Shown here one piece after another: positions 38,923 to 48,543 of a stretch of DNA of 64,000 bases. Both the position numbers and the translations under genes were made by a program. Source of the stretch: Cytophagaceae bacterium (lineage in GTDB: Bacteria > Bacteroidota > Bacteroidia > Cytophagales > JAIYAX01); NCBI GenBank assembly GCA_027488815.1, contig JAIYAX010000006.1, forward strand, positions 98,185-162,184, read 5' to 3'. The stretch's first letter is position 1. Each line of letters begins with the position of its first letter. The notes beneath the pieces were generated by a model that saw nothing but the letters and a program-made list of their open reading frames with translations, made no database searches and had not been told where the DNA came from.

Positions 38923-39852
38923 ATGAAGTACAGTTGCCCCTTATGTCATTCTCAGGATGGATCAAGACTTGAAACGATTTCAGTAGAAGATTTAAAAAAG
39001 CTTTACCACAAATCTCTGAAATTTGATGTGGGCTATCTTTTTTCAACCAGTAGTATTGATCTGGTAAGCTGCAGTAACTGTCAACTGCAATACTATTCAC
39101 CTGCCACATCAGGTGATGAAAAGTTTTACAATCGTCTTCAACAAGAAGAATGGTATTATGTGGATGAAAAGGAGGAATACCATTACTCCCAGCAGTTCAT
39201 TTTTGAAGGAGCGAAGGTCCTGGAAATAGGAAGTGGAAAAGGAGCCTTTGCCAAAAAACTATCCAAAGCAGATTATACAGGATTAGAATTCAGCACCGAG
39301 GCCATCCTAATTGCAGAAAAACAAGGGATTAAACTCGTTAACGAAAGCATTGAACAACACGCACTTGAAAACAAGAACAGCTATGATGTCGTTTGCAGTT
39401 TTCAAGTACTTGAACATGTGGAAGATATACACAACTTTGTTAAGTCTTCACTTGCTGCCCTGAAAGAAAATGGGCTAATGCTTATAAGCGTCCCTTCAGA
39501 AAACAGCTTCTTAAGCTACTCCGTAAACGATACATTGAATTTGCCTCCCCACCATATCAGCAGGTGGAAAGATGAAGTTTTCCAACATATGGCTGACCTG
39601 TTTCAACTAGAACTGGTAGCAGTTAAGCATCAACCAAGTGAGCCAATTCATTATTTCCAGTATTTCTATGCCACTTCACACATAGCTATCCGGAAATTAC
39701 TTGGCCTCCCCATTAAAAGAGTTGATCTCACTTTTATCTCAAAGTTGATCAAGCTACCCTCTTTCCTTATTTCAAAACTTCTCTTGCGGGTGGTTAATGC
39801 TGATACTATGCCATATGGCCATACAGTAACTGCTGTATTCAGGAAGAGATAA
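38923..39852 (+). CDS. Class I SAM-dependent methyltransferase with N-terminal zinc ribbon
   Basis: Start MKYSCPLCHSQDGSRL; LVSCSNCQLQYYSP; AKVLEIGSGKGAFAKKL; QVLEHVEDIHNFV. Confidence 0.9.
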   Translation: MKYSCPLCHSQDGSRLETISVEDLKKLYHKSLKFDVGYLFSTSSIDLVSCSNCQLQYYSPATSGDEKFYNRLQQEEWYYVDEKEEYHYSQQFIFEGAKVLEIGSGKGAFAKKLSKADYTGLEFSTEAILIAEKQGIKLVNESIEQHALENKNSYDVVCSFQVLEHVEDIHNFVKSSLAALKENGLMLISVPSENSFLSYSVNDTLNLPPHHISRWKDEVFQHMADLFQLELVAVKHQPSEPIHYFQYFYATSHIAIRKLLGLPIKRVDLTFISKLIKLPSFLISKLLLRVVNADTMPYGHTVTAVFRKR

Positions 39853-39853
39853 C

Positions 39854-42800
39854 CTACCTAACCTCCACTGCCGGTTTATTGATCTCTGCTGCTTTTGAGT
39901 TGAAAGCTGGAACACTCTCCTGCTCCAACTTTTTAAGTTTTGCCAATTGCAAATCGATACGACCAGCAATATCTGTATAAGCCAGCTCGCATTGTGCGGG
40001 TGGCCTGGTGTCGGCAGATGAGGCCATCGAAGCGATTGAAGCCAGTTTGTTGTTGAGTTTTACAGGATAATTGAGAAGATCCTGGAAAGCTTTTGCCTTG
40101 GTTTGAATCAATTCCTCCTCAATCGCCCCCAATGTATCCAGGATGGGTTTACTGAAACTCTTTAGCGGAGCAGCTTTGGCAGTATCCAACAGTGCCCCCA
40201 TAAAGTCATTCATCTGCTTACGGATTTTTCTTAATCGGTTGATGGCCTGGTGGGTTTCGGAGAGCTTTTTATTGACTTTTAAATGAAATGCCAGCTGAGC
40301 TTCAAGATCTCCTGCTTTGATCAGTAGTCTTGGGTCTTGTTTGATCTCAAACGAAGTGGATGCCGTCAAGAGGCTATCTTCATACAAATTTGCCTTGTAG
40401 ATGCCGGGTATTGCCAAGGGGCCTGTAATGCTTCCACCCCACATCATGCTCCCTCCATCAACTGCCTCTGCATCCGGATAGCGCATATCCCATTCAAATG
40501 TATTCATCCCCTGCTCCGACATCAGCAGTCCCGGACGGCTGATTTCTTTCTCCTCATAAAAATCAGCTGAAACCTTGATGGGTTCTCCCCTCCTATTTTT
40601 AGTGCTTGAGTAGCTTATAATACTGTCTCCTGAGGCTGTGAGCAAGTAAAGCTTTAATTCTTTGGCTGGCTTTGCAGGCAACAAATAGTGAAAGGCTACT
40701 CCAGAGGCATGGTTTTGTCCTGCCTGCATGGTGCTTGAAACAAAACGGTAGCCGGGAGTTCGGTAAGCAGGCTTGGGGTTTAGCACTACTGCCTTTTGAT
40801 TTTGAAGTTGCTTGCGCTGGTGCAGAGGGCTCAGATCATCGATGACCCAAAACGACCGCCCATGTGTAGCAACTACCAGGGCTTTTTCTCTTTTCTGCAA
40901 GGCGATATCGTGTATAGGAGTTTTTGGAAGACGGTCTTCCGGCTTATATCCTATGTTGTTCAGAGCCTCCCAGGCTTCTCCATTGTTCGTTGAAAAATAT
41001 ATTCCATTCTCAGTGCCGGCATAGAGTAATCCCTTTTCATTAGGATCTTCTCTGACTACCCTGGTATAATCTGTTTCAGGAATGCCTTTCGTGATGCTTT
41101 TCCAGGTTTTTCCAAAATCTTGTGTGCGGAAGAGGTAAGGCTTGTTGTCACCCCACTTGTATCTTGTGGCTGCAATGAATGCTGTTCCTGCATCAAAAGG
41201 CGATGCCTCGATGATGGAAATCAGCGCAGCCGGTGGAAGTTCAGGAATATTGATTTTTTGCCAGGTATTTCCCTCGTCCGTACTGAGATGTACAAGTCCA
41301 TCATCGGAACCAGTCCATAAGACGCCTTTTTTAACCGGGCTTTCGGCAAAGCTGAATATCGTGCAATGAGTCTCGGCACCTGTGTTATCACCTGTAAGCA
41401 TACCACCCGATGGTTTTTGTTTGCTCTTGTCATTGCTCGTTAAATCGGGGCTTAAGGTTTGCCAGCTCATCCCTTCATCACAGGATTTGTGAACCATTTG
41501 AGAAGTGACGTACATGCAGCCTGACTCATGATGTGAAAAAACAATAGGGAAAGTCCAGTTGAACCGATACTTCATATTCTCTGCACCTGAGCCAATATGA
41601 TTTTCAGGATAAACCATTACTTGCTGCGATGTTTTTAAATGGTGGTCGTAGCGTGTAATGGATCCCATGTAATTGCCTCCAAATACTATTCCCGGCTTCG
41701 TTGGATGAGCTGCTACATAGCCTGACTCTCCGCTGGGTATTGCGTACCAGTGACTGCCGTTGATCGAATAAGAGGGGCTTCGGCTGGGGATGCAAACTGC
41801 AGAGTTGTCCTGCTGGGCTCCATAAATATTGTATGGGAAAGCATTATCAACCGAAACATGATAAAATTGGGCAGTAGGCATATCGATCTCTGTCCAATGC
41901 TGCCCACCATTTATGCTCACTTCTGCACCTCCATCACTTGCCAAAATAAGGCGCTTTGGGTCTTTTGGGTTAATCCATAGATCATGCGTGTCGCTGTGGC
42001 CGATGGGTATTTGCCTGAAGCTATTTCCTCCATCAACAGATCTGAAAAACTGAACGTTTAGCACATAAACAACCTCTGCTTTTTGAGGGTCTGCATAAAT
42101 ATGCATGTAATACCAGGGACGCTGAGTCAAGTTTTTATCTTCATTAATTCTACGCCACGTTTTGCCGGCATCGCTGCTTTTGTACAATCCGGTTTGCTTG
42201 CTTTCGACCAGGGCATAAACTGTCTTACCATCTGCTGCTGGAGCCACTCCTATTTTACCAAGCATGCCCTGTGGCATTCCGGGATTCTTTGACAATGATT
42301 TCCAGGTCTCACCACCATCTTCAGATTTATAAAGTCCGCTCCCTTTGCCACCGCTGCTCATGGTATAAGCATTTCGGAAACATTGCCAGGTAGAGGCGTA
42401 AAGAACACGTGGGTTCGTTGGGTCCATCCGAATGTCAATTCCTCCGGTACTGTCATTTATGAAAAGTGTTTTACGCCAGGTTTTTCCACCATCGATGGTC
42501 TTATAAATCCCCCTGTCAGGCCCCGGGGCAAATGGGCTACCCAAGGCCGAAACCCAAACCTGAAGAGGATCCTGAGGATGAATGACGATATGCGAAATCG
42601 CCCAGGTTTTCTCCAAACCGATTTTTGCCCATGAACTTCCCCCATCCAGACTTTTGTACATGCCATCTCCATAGGAAATATTGCCTCTGATTTCTGACTC
42701 TCCCATTCCTACATAAATCGTGTTAGGATCAGAAGGAGCAAGACTTATGGCACCTACGCTTGAGCTGGTAAATACACTATCCGAAATGACCTGCCAGTCT

Positions 42801-43033
42801 ATTCCGCCATTTTCGGTCTTCCATACTCCCCCTCCAACAGCGCCAAAATAATAGAGCTCCGGATTTGTGGGATGACCCGTGACAGCCAGAGAACGACCGG
42901 CTCTCCAAGGGCCTATACTCCTCCAACGCATCGCTTTGAGTATTTCAGTTTCAACAGCAGCGGGTTTGGTCTGTGCCTGAGTAAGTGATGCAAACAGTAA
43001 AACAAGGGCAACGATGGCAGGTAATTGTCTCAT
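39854..43033 (-). CDS. VPS10/sortilin-type BNR-repeat beta-propeller protein
   Basis: Signal peptide; repeated (S/D)DGG(K/S)SW-type Asp-boxes; GVWKTENGGIDWQVISD; PTKPGIVFGGNYMG. Confidence 0.9.
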   Translation of the reverse strand: MRQLPAIVALVLLFASLTQAQTKPAAVETEILKAMRWRSIGPWRAGRSLAVTGHPTNPELYYFGAVGGGVWKTENGGIDWQVISDSVFTSSSVGAISLAPSDPNTIYVGMGESEIRGNISYGDGMYKSLDGGSSWAKIGLEKTWAISHIVIHPQDPLQVWVSALGSPFAPGPDRGIYKTIDGGKTWRKTLFINDSTGGIDIRMDPTNPRVLYASTWQCFRNAYTMSSGGKGSGLYKSEDGGETWKSLSKNPGMPQGMLGKIGVAPAADGKTVYALVESKQTGLYKSSDAGKTWRRINEDKNLTQRPWYYMHIYADPQKAEVVYVLNVQFFRSVDGGNSFRQIPIGHSDTHDLWINPKDPKRLILASDGGAEVSINGGQHWTEIDMPTAQFYHVSVDNAFPYNIYGAQQDNSAVCIPSRSPSYSINGSHWYAIPSGESGYVAAHPTKPGIVFGGNYMGSITRYDHHLKTSQQVMVYPENHIGSGAENMKYRFNWTFPIVFSHHESGCMYVTSQMVHKSCDEGMSWQTLSPDLTSNDKSKQKPSGGMLTGDNTGAETHCTIFSFAESPVKKGVLWTGSDDGLVHLSTDEGNTWQKINIPELPPAALISIIEASPFDAGTAFIAATRYKWGDNKPYLFRTQDFGKTWKSITKGIPETDYTRVVREDPNEKGLLYAGTENGIYFSTNNGEAWEALNNIGYKPEDRLPKTPIHDIALQKREKALVVATHGRSFWVIDDLSPLHQRKQLQNQKAVVLNPKPAYRTPGYRFVSSTMQAGQNHASGVAFHYLLPAKPAKELKLYLLTASGDSIISYSSTKNRRGEPIKVSADFYEEKEISRPGLLMSEQGMNTFEWDMRYPDAEAVDGGSMMWGGSITGPLAIPGIYKANLYEDSLLTASTSFEIKQDPRLLIKAGDLEAQLAFHLKVNKKLSETHQAINRLRKIRKQMNDFMGALLDTAKAAPLKSFSKPILDTLGAIEEELIQTKAKAFQDLLNYPVKLNNKLASIASMASSADTRPPAQCELAYTDIAGRIDLQLAKLKKLEQESVPAFNSKAAEINKPAVEVR

Positions 43034-43073
43034 TGATTAGGGATCATGGGGCAAGATAATGAATAGGGGGAAA

Positions 43074-43964
43074 TTAGCTTTGAGCTTGAACTTGCTGTTC
43101 AGGTAGCCTCTTCTGCTTCCAACGACGGTGGGTCCAAAGCCAGAATTCAGGTCTTTCTTTAATATCAGCCTCCAGCTTTCGGGTGAACCCCTCCGTAATT
43201 GAGCCTTCTGTTGCCGTTTCAGGCTGAGCTTCCATCAGCTCGGCAAACATTTCGTAATACCCTCTTCTGATAGGTTTCATAATGGCATAAACCACAGGTG
43301 CATTAAGTTTCCTGGCAATTTTTTCCGGCCCTTGAAAAACGGGTGTGTCCTGATGAAGAAAGTCGGTCCAGTAGGCTACTTTGGGCAGAGGTGTTTGATC
43401 TGCGACAAAAGTATATGCTGTAATGCCTTTGTATTCAATTACTTGCCTGTAAACTTTAGATTTTGTGACAAGAATGGCCCCAAATTTTGAACGGGTAGCC
43501 TGTATGAGCTTCTCAAACTTCGGATTGGACAACTCCTGATAGATGATGGTGATCGGGTATCGCCATGCCAAACTCATCCCCAAGGCTGCCAATTCCCAGT
43601 TCCCATAGTGTCCAAGAACCAAGACCACACTTTTTCCCTGAGCGGCTGCCTGTTCAAACACGGAGTTATCCTTCATAAAACATCGCTTCATGGTCTCCTC
43701 TTTGCTGATCGTGAGGAGCTTCACTGTCTCCACCAAAACATCGCAAAAATACCTGAAGAACTTTCTTTCAATCTCCAATCGCTCCTGCTCAGATTTCTCC
43801 GGAAAGGAATTTGCAAGGTTCTGACGTACAACGTTTTTGCGATAACCTACTAAGTAGTAAATAATGACATACAGCCCATCCGAAACCCCATAAAGTATCC
43901 TTAAGGGCAACATGGAAAGACCATAAAGCAGAGGTAAAAAAAGATAAAAGCTCAGGGTTTGCAC
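43074..43964 (-). CDS. Lysophospholipid/lipid A acyltransferase family (LpxL/HtrB-like)
   Basis: VVLVLGHYGNWELAALGMSLAWRYPITIIYQ; VADQTPLPKVAYWTDFLHQDTPVFQGPEKIARKLNAPVVYA; ERPEFWLWTHRRWK. Confidence 0.92.
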   Translation of the reverse strand: MQTLSFYLFLPLLYGLSMLPLRILYGVSDGLYVIIYYLVGYRKNVVRQNLANSFPEKSEQERLEIERKFFRYFCDVLVETVKLLTISKEETMKRCFMKDNSVFEQAAAQGKSVVLVLGHYGNWELAALGMSLAWRYPITIIYQELSNPKFEKLIQATRSKFGAILVTKSKVYRQVIEYKGITAYTFVADQTPLPKVAYWTDFLHQDTPVFQGPEKIARKLNAPVVYAIMKPIRRGYYEMFAELMEAQPETATEGSITEGFTRKLEADIKERPEFWLWTHRRWKQKRLPEQQVQAQS

Positions 43965-43994
43965 AGGAACGAATTCGCTACTCTTTAGACGTCT

Positions 43995-46163
43995 CTATCG
44001 GATCATCATCACAAAGCCCTTGATGGTTTTGTTTTCATAGCGTGCAAAGTAATAATAAGTTCCATCCGGTTCACCGCCACCATTCCATTGGAAGGTATCA
44101 TCAGTGGAATGAAAGACCAATCTGCCCCAGCGGTTGAAAATGGAGATTTCTTCAAATTGGCATTGATCCGGCAGGTAGTCAATTGAAAAACGGTCGTTTT
44201 TACCGTCTTGATTAGGTGAAATAAAATTAGGTTGCTCCTCACGCTCCGGTATATCAATTGGCTGAAAGTACAATCGTTTTTGATTCTTCAGGTTTTCACA
44301 ACTGAACTCTTGACCGACAAATTGAAATGCAAAAGGGACACTCGAAACATCAGTACAGCGGGGTGTCCAGGTAATTCTGGCGTACAGACTATCAAGCCGT
44401 ACCAATTGCTCGATCTTAAAGTTGGAAGGTACCTGACCCTGAATCCTTTGCCAGTTAAGTTGGATAGGATCAAAATCAGCATCTGTGAGGTATACCAGCT
44501 CTTCCAGAGGTTGGTCTATCTCGGCAAATACAATGCTATCCTCATCAGCTGCACCTATCCTACCGATGTCTGGTGCTTTATTCTCATATTCAAAATGAAA
44601 CGTATAAAAAAGTGTATCCAGACTTTCCAGGCAAGTCTGCTCTTCGAAAATCAGCATCAGCCTCATGCTGTCAAGTGAAAAAAACTGACACCCGGTACGA
44701 AAAAACATGGAGGCTACATAAGGAGTTTTCTCCCTATCGGGAAATATTAATATCCCGGTTTGTGAAATGTCAATGTCAGGTGAAAACAAGCGTATGCTCA
44801 CTGAATCCTGTTCAGGATCACTGACTGCCACATTAAGTGTAAAAAAGGCATTGTTCAGCAAGCTAACTTTCCCCTCTGGCACGTCAGGCAGTAAGGTTGG
44901 TTTTTGGTTGGTAATCGCATTTGTGATCAACACAAATCTGGCTGTATCTTTTAAGGTAAAGGGGCAACCCTGATCTTCCAGGATCAAGGATAGATTCAGA
45001 GTATCGAAAGAGGGAATACATCCGGCAAGACAAACATCAAGTTCTAAAGTATCGATCTGTGCTCCTGTATTTACAAGTACATTGTTTACAGGAATACTCA
45101 GTTGTAGGCCTGGGGAACCCGTTAGAAGCCCTCTTAAGGAAAGCAAAGTATTTGGATCAATGTCAGTGACATTCACAGAGAAGCAACGGCTGCTGTCTGT
45201 GATCGAGAGGGTGTCTGCAACAGCGTTGGCCTGTGCAAAATCATCATAAGCAATAGAGGGATGGGTGTTCAAACCGCATGCGATCACAAAAATCTGGAAC
45301 TCACGTCGTACTTCTCCTATTTTTTGTCCGGCTCTAAATTCTTCACAACGTACTGCGAAAACATACAGTCCAATTTGGCTAGGCCTAACCCTGATAATGC
45401 CAGCACTGTTTACCTGAAAACTGGGATTGCCGGGAATCATATTGTTCACCCCTAACCCGGGCTGAAAAATGATAAAAGGATAAGGGCCGGGTTGGACAAT
45501 AGGCGCAGGATTACTTACAGTGCTGAAGCCAGCAAGAGGAGAAACTAAACTATATACCAGTGAGTCGCCATCGGGATCATTGCCAGCTATACTGTACTCA
45601 AATAACTGATTAACACAGGCATAGTCCCTCACCGGAGGAAACAAAGAAGGTGAGGAGTTAAATACATCCGTCAAAAGATTGGTGGAGGCTGGGAACTCCA
45701 TGTAAAAAAGCTGTCCTGTAGCACCAGGTGCAATGATATTGCTAATTGCTCCATTTCTACAACACCGGTCCCAGGCGATATAATAACCTGCCTGTTGAAA
45801 GTAAACCCCAGGAGGGAAGCTTACTATAGCAGAATATAAAATCCGCTTGGTTGCAATGGAAGGAATTGCACAAAGCGGGTTGGTGTAAGGCACCTGACTC
45901 TCTGAATCGAAAGGTAGCACCAAATAATTAACAATGGAATTACTGCTTTTTGAGAAAACTCCAACCGTCACCGAGGGATCATTTGCTCCGGGATTTCCAT
46001 TGATCAGATCGAAATAAAGAATAAGGGATACCCGATAAGTAAACCCGCTGATTTGAGTACGCTCCAACTCTCCTCCGACGATATGAGTTGATCGTGCGGG
46101 TGAGGCCAATAACAGAAGTCCAAATATGAGCCCTGTAAGAAGATGAAGTCCAGCGCTTTTCAT
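43995..46163 (-). CDS. Secreted protein with T9SS type B (gliding motility-associated) C-terminal domain
   Basis: Signal peptide; PNFISPNQDGKNDRFSIDYLPDQCQFEEISIFNRWGRLVFHSTDDTFQWNGGGEPDGTYYYFARYENKTIKGFVMMIR. Confidence 0.9.
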   Translation of the reverse strand: MKSAGLHLLTGLIFGLLLLASPARSTHIVGGELERTQISGFTYRVSLILYFDLINGNPGANDPSVTVGVFSKSSNSIVNYLVLPFDSESQVPYTNPLCAIPSIATKRILYSAIVSFPPGVYFQQAGYYIAWDRCCRNGAISNIIAPGATGQLFYMEFPASTNLLTDVFNSSPSLFPPVRDYACVNQLFEYSIAGNDPDGDSLVYSLVSPLAGFSTVSNPAPIVQPGPYPFIIFQPGLGVNNMIPGNPSFQVNSAGIIRVRPSQIGLYVFAVRCEEFRAGQKIGEVRREFQIFVIACGLNTHPSIAYDDFAQANAVADTLSITDSSRCFSVNVTDIDPNTLLSLRGLLTGSPGLQLSIPVNNVLVNTGAQIDTLELDVCLAGCIPSFDTLNLSLILEDQGCPFTLKDTARFVLITNAITNQKPTLLPDVPEGKVSLLNNAFFTLNVAVSDPEQDSVSIRLFSPDIDISQTGILIFPDREKTPYVASMFFRTGCQFFSLDSMRLMLIFEEQTCLESLDTLFYTFHFEYENKAPDIGRIGAADEDSIVFAEIDQPLEELVYLTDADFDPIQLNWQRIQGQVPSNFKIEQLVRLDSLYARITWTPRCTDVSSVPFAFQFVGQEFSCENLKNQKRLYFQPIDIPEREEQPNFISPNQDGKNDRFSIDYLPDQCQFEEISIFNRWGRLVFHSTDDTFQWNGGGEPDGTYYYFARYENKTIKGFVMMIR

Positions 46164-46237
46164 CAGGCTGAATATACTTTAGAATACAATTCCAGACAAT
46201 GCATTTTAATGCTTAGACAAGAATTGGTACAAAACGG

Positions 46238-47470
46238 CTACATCTGGAGCCATTTCACCCCTTTGATTAAGTCTTCGAAAGATTCCCGTTCTCTGATTAA
46301 ATGAGCCTGGCCATCTATGACCAGCACTTCCGGTGGGCGAAGCCTTGCGTTGTAATTGCTTGCCATGGTATAACAATAAGCCCCGGCATTGTAGAACGCC
46401 AGCAGGTCTCCTTCAGCGATCTCAGAAATTTTGCGGTTCCAGCCAAAGGTATCCGTTTCGCAGATGTAGCCTACTACGGTGTAGATTCTGGGTTGTGCTT
46501 CAGGCCTGGACACGTTTACTATATGGTGATACGCATCATAAAACATCGGCCTGATCAGGTGATTGAGCCCTGTCTCTACCCCGGCAAACAATGCGGCAGT
46601 GGTCTGTTTCAAAACATTTACTCGAGCTAGAAAAATGCCGGCTTCACTTACCAGGTACTTTCCAGGCTCAAACATGAGGGTCAGAGGCTTGCCGTAACTT
46701 TGGCAAAAGGCATTAAAACGATCCGAAAGCTTACTGCCTAATTCGTGTAAATCTGTCTCAATATCTCCCGGCTTATAAGGCACTTTGAACCCGCTGCCAA
46801 AGTCGAGAAACTGCAAATGAGGGAAAGATACCGCAGCTTCAAAAAGTATTTCAGCTCCCTGCAAAAAAACATCTGTATCGAGTATATCCGATCCGGTATG
46901 CATGTGAAGGCCCTCCACATGAATCGAATGTGCCTCAACGATTCTCAACAAATGAGGCATTTGGTAAATGGAAATGCCAAACTTAGAGTCAATATGTCCA
47001 ACACTGATTTTGGAGTTTCCTCCGGCCATGATATGTGGATTTAGCCGAATGCAAACCGGCACCCTGGACCCATAGGCATGCCCAAACTGCTCTAATATGG
47101 AGAGGTTGTCAATGTTTACATGCACTCCCAACTCCACCGCCTCGATGACCTCTTCAAATGAAACGCAATTGGGTGTGTAGACAATCTCCTCAGCCAGGAA
47201 ACCTGACATGAGACCCAACCTGACTTCCTGAATGGAAACTGTATCAAGTCCAGCCCCTAGCTTTCTAAAAAATTGTAGCACTGCCGGGTTGCTCAAAGCC
47301 TTGCAGGCATAGTTGATCTTAACACGGGTCGATGAAAATGCCTTTTGCATCCGCTCATACTGCCTTTGTATGACGGAGGAATCGTAGACATAAAGTGGGG
47401 TTCCAAATTGCTCAGCCAAAGCCAATACAGACAAACCTTGAATTTGGTATCCTTGATTTACTAATTCCAT
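46238..47470 (-). CDS. lysA: Diaminopimelate decarboxylase
   Basis: TPLYVYDSSVIQRQYERMQKAF; INYACKALSNPAVLQFFRKLGAGLDTVSIQEV; GLHMHTGSDI; FLDFGSGFKVPY; CETDTFGWNR. Confidence 0.95.
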   Translation of the reverse strand: MELVNQGYQIQGLSVLALAEQFGTPLYVYDSSVIQRQYERMQKAFSSTRVKINYACKALSNPAVLQFFRKLGAGLDTVSIQEVRLGLMSGFLAEEIVYTPNCVSFEEVIEAVELGVHVNIDNLSILEQFGHAYGSRVPVCIRLNPHIMAGGNSKISVGHIDSKFGISIYQMPHLLRIVEAHSIHVEGLHMHTGSDILDTDVFLQGAEILFEAAVSFPHLQFLDFGSGFKVPYKPGDIETDLHELGSKLSDRFNAFCQSYGKPLTLMFEPGKYLVSEAGIFLARVNVLKQTTAALFAGVETGLNHLIRPMFYDAYHHIVNVSRPEAQPRIYTVVGYICETDTFGWNRKISEIAEGDLLAFYNAGAYCYTMASNYNARLRPPEVLVIDGQAHLIRERESFEDLIKGVKWLQM

Positions 47471-47595
47471 CTTTAATGAAGTGCTGATTTTTAATTCACC
47501 AGATCTTCTGCCTATACGTTAGGTAATCCAACTCACCAACAAGAAAAACAGAAGCTCTTTTACATCAAAGATAAGAGATCAAAATATAAAATTTT

Positions 47596-47617
47596 CATTC
47601 CTCTTTGTGGAGGAATG
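47596..47617. other. Perfect 8-bp hairpin in a divergent intergenic region
   Basis: cattcctc-tttgtg-gaggaatg between lysA(-) and a methyltransferase(+). Confidence 0.4.
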
Positions 47618-47715
47618 TCCAGTAATGGGAATAACTACCCCTGTAATTACCACAAAAAAGCTCGTTTTCAGGATTGGAAGCAGAATTGAATAGGAATGGA
47701 AAACTCAATGTAAAG

Positions 47716-48543
47716 ATGAACAGCACCAGTATCAGGTTAGAATTTGGCAGATCTCAAACTTTCTCTTCCATCAGCATGGCACGTTTCCCCCTGCTTAGCC
47801 AGTGGGTGTATGGGTTATTTGGCTATACCAATATTGGAAATTGGGCCCGCTCAAAAGTTTTGATCAAAATCTTAAACCAAATCGAGCTGGGAGAAATGAA
47901 GCAAATACTTGATCTGGGCTGTGGTAGAGGAGAATTTGCTACGATGATCGCCGAGGGGGTTCCTCAGGCGCATGTTACTGCTCTTGATATCAGACTGCAT
48001 ACAGTGGCCCGACTCAACAGGGTGATAAAACATATGGGGCTTAACAACCTCTCAACCTTTTTGGGTCGCCTTGAGCAAGTGCCACCAATGAGAAAATTCG
48101 ACTTTATCTACTCGGTTGATGTGTTTGAACATATACTCGAAGAAGAAATGCCCTTTGCGGCAGCCTACGAGCGACTAAAGCCGGGAGGCTACCTGCTGGT
48201 AAAAATGCCTTCAAAACACCAATTGACTATTATGCCTTCATCCTGGTTTTCGGAGCATGAAGACTGGCTTAAGGAAGAGCATATAGGTCAGGTTTATGAA
48301 CTAGATGACCTGGAAAAAAGATTTAAATCTGAAGGTTTTGAACCGGTTTACAGTGCATATGCAGATGGCTTTTGGGCAAGATTGGCCTGGGAAATTGCCT
48401 ACCTGGCTAAAAAAGGAGGAAAAGTTACCCAACTTCTGAGCCTGCCATTTTGCAAGGCTCTGGTGATGATTGATCAACTATTTCCGGTCAGAAAAAAAGG
48501 AAATACCATTCAGGTGATTGGGAGAAAACCTTTTGATCAGTAG
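47716..48543 (+). CDS. Class I SAM-dependent methyltransferase
   Basis: ILDLGCGRGEFATMIAEGVPQAHVTALDIR; DFIYSVDVFEHILEEEMPF. ORF-track start 47674 is TTG; ATG at 47716 likely. Confidence 0.88.
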   Translation: MNSTSIRLEFGRSQTFSSISMARFPLLSQWVYGLFGYTNIGNWARSKVLIKILNQIELGEMKQILDLGCGRGEFATMIAEGVPQAHVTALDIRLHTVARLNRVIKHMGLNNLSTFLGRLEQVPPMRKFDFIYSVDVFEHILEEEMPFAAAYERLKPGGYLLVKMPSKHQLTIMPSSWFSEHEDWLKEEHIGQVYELDDLEKRFKSEGFEPVYSAYADGFWARLAWEIAYLAKKGGKVTQLLSLPFCKALVMIDQLFPVRKKGNTIQVIGRKPFDQ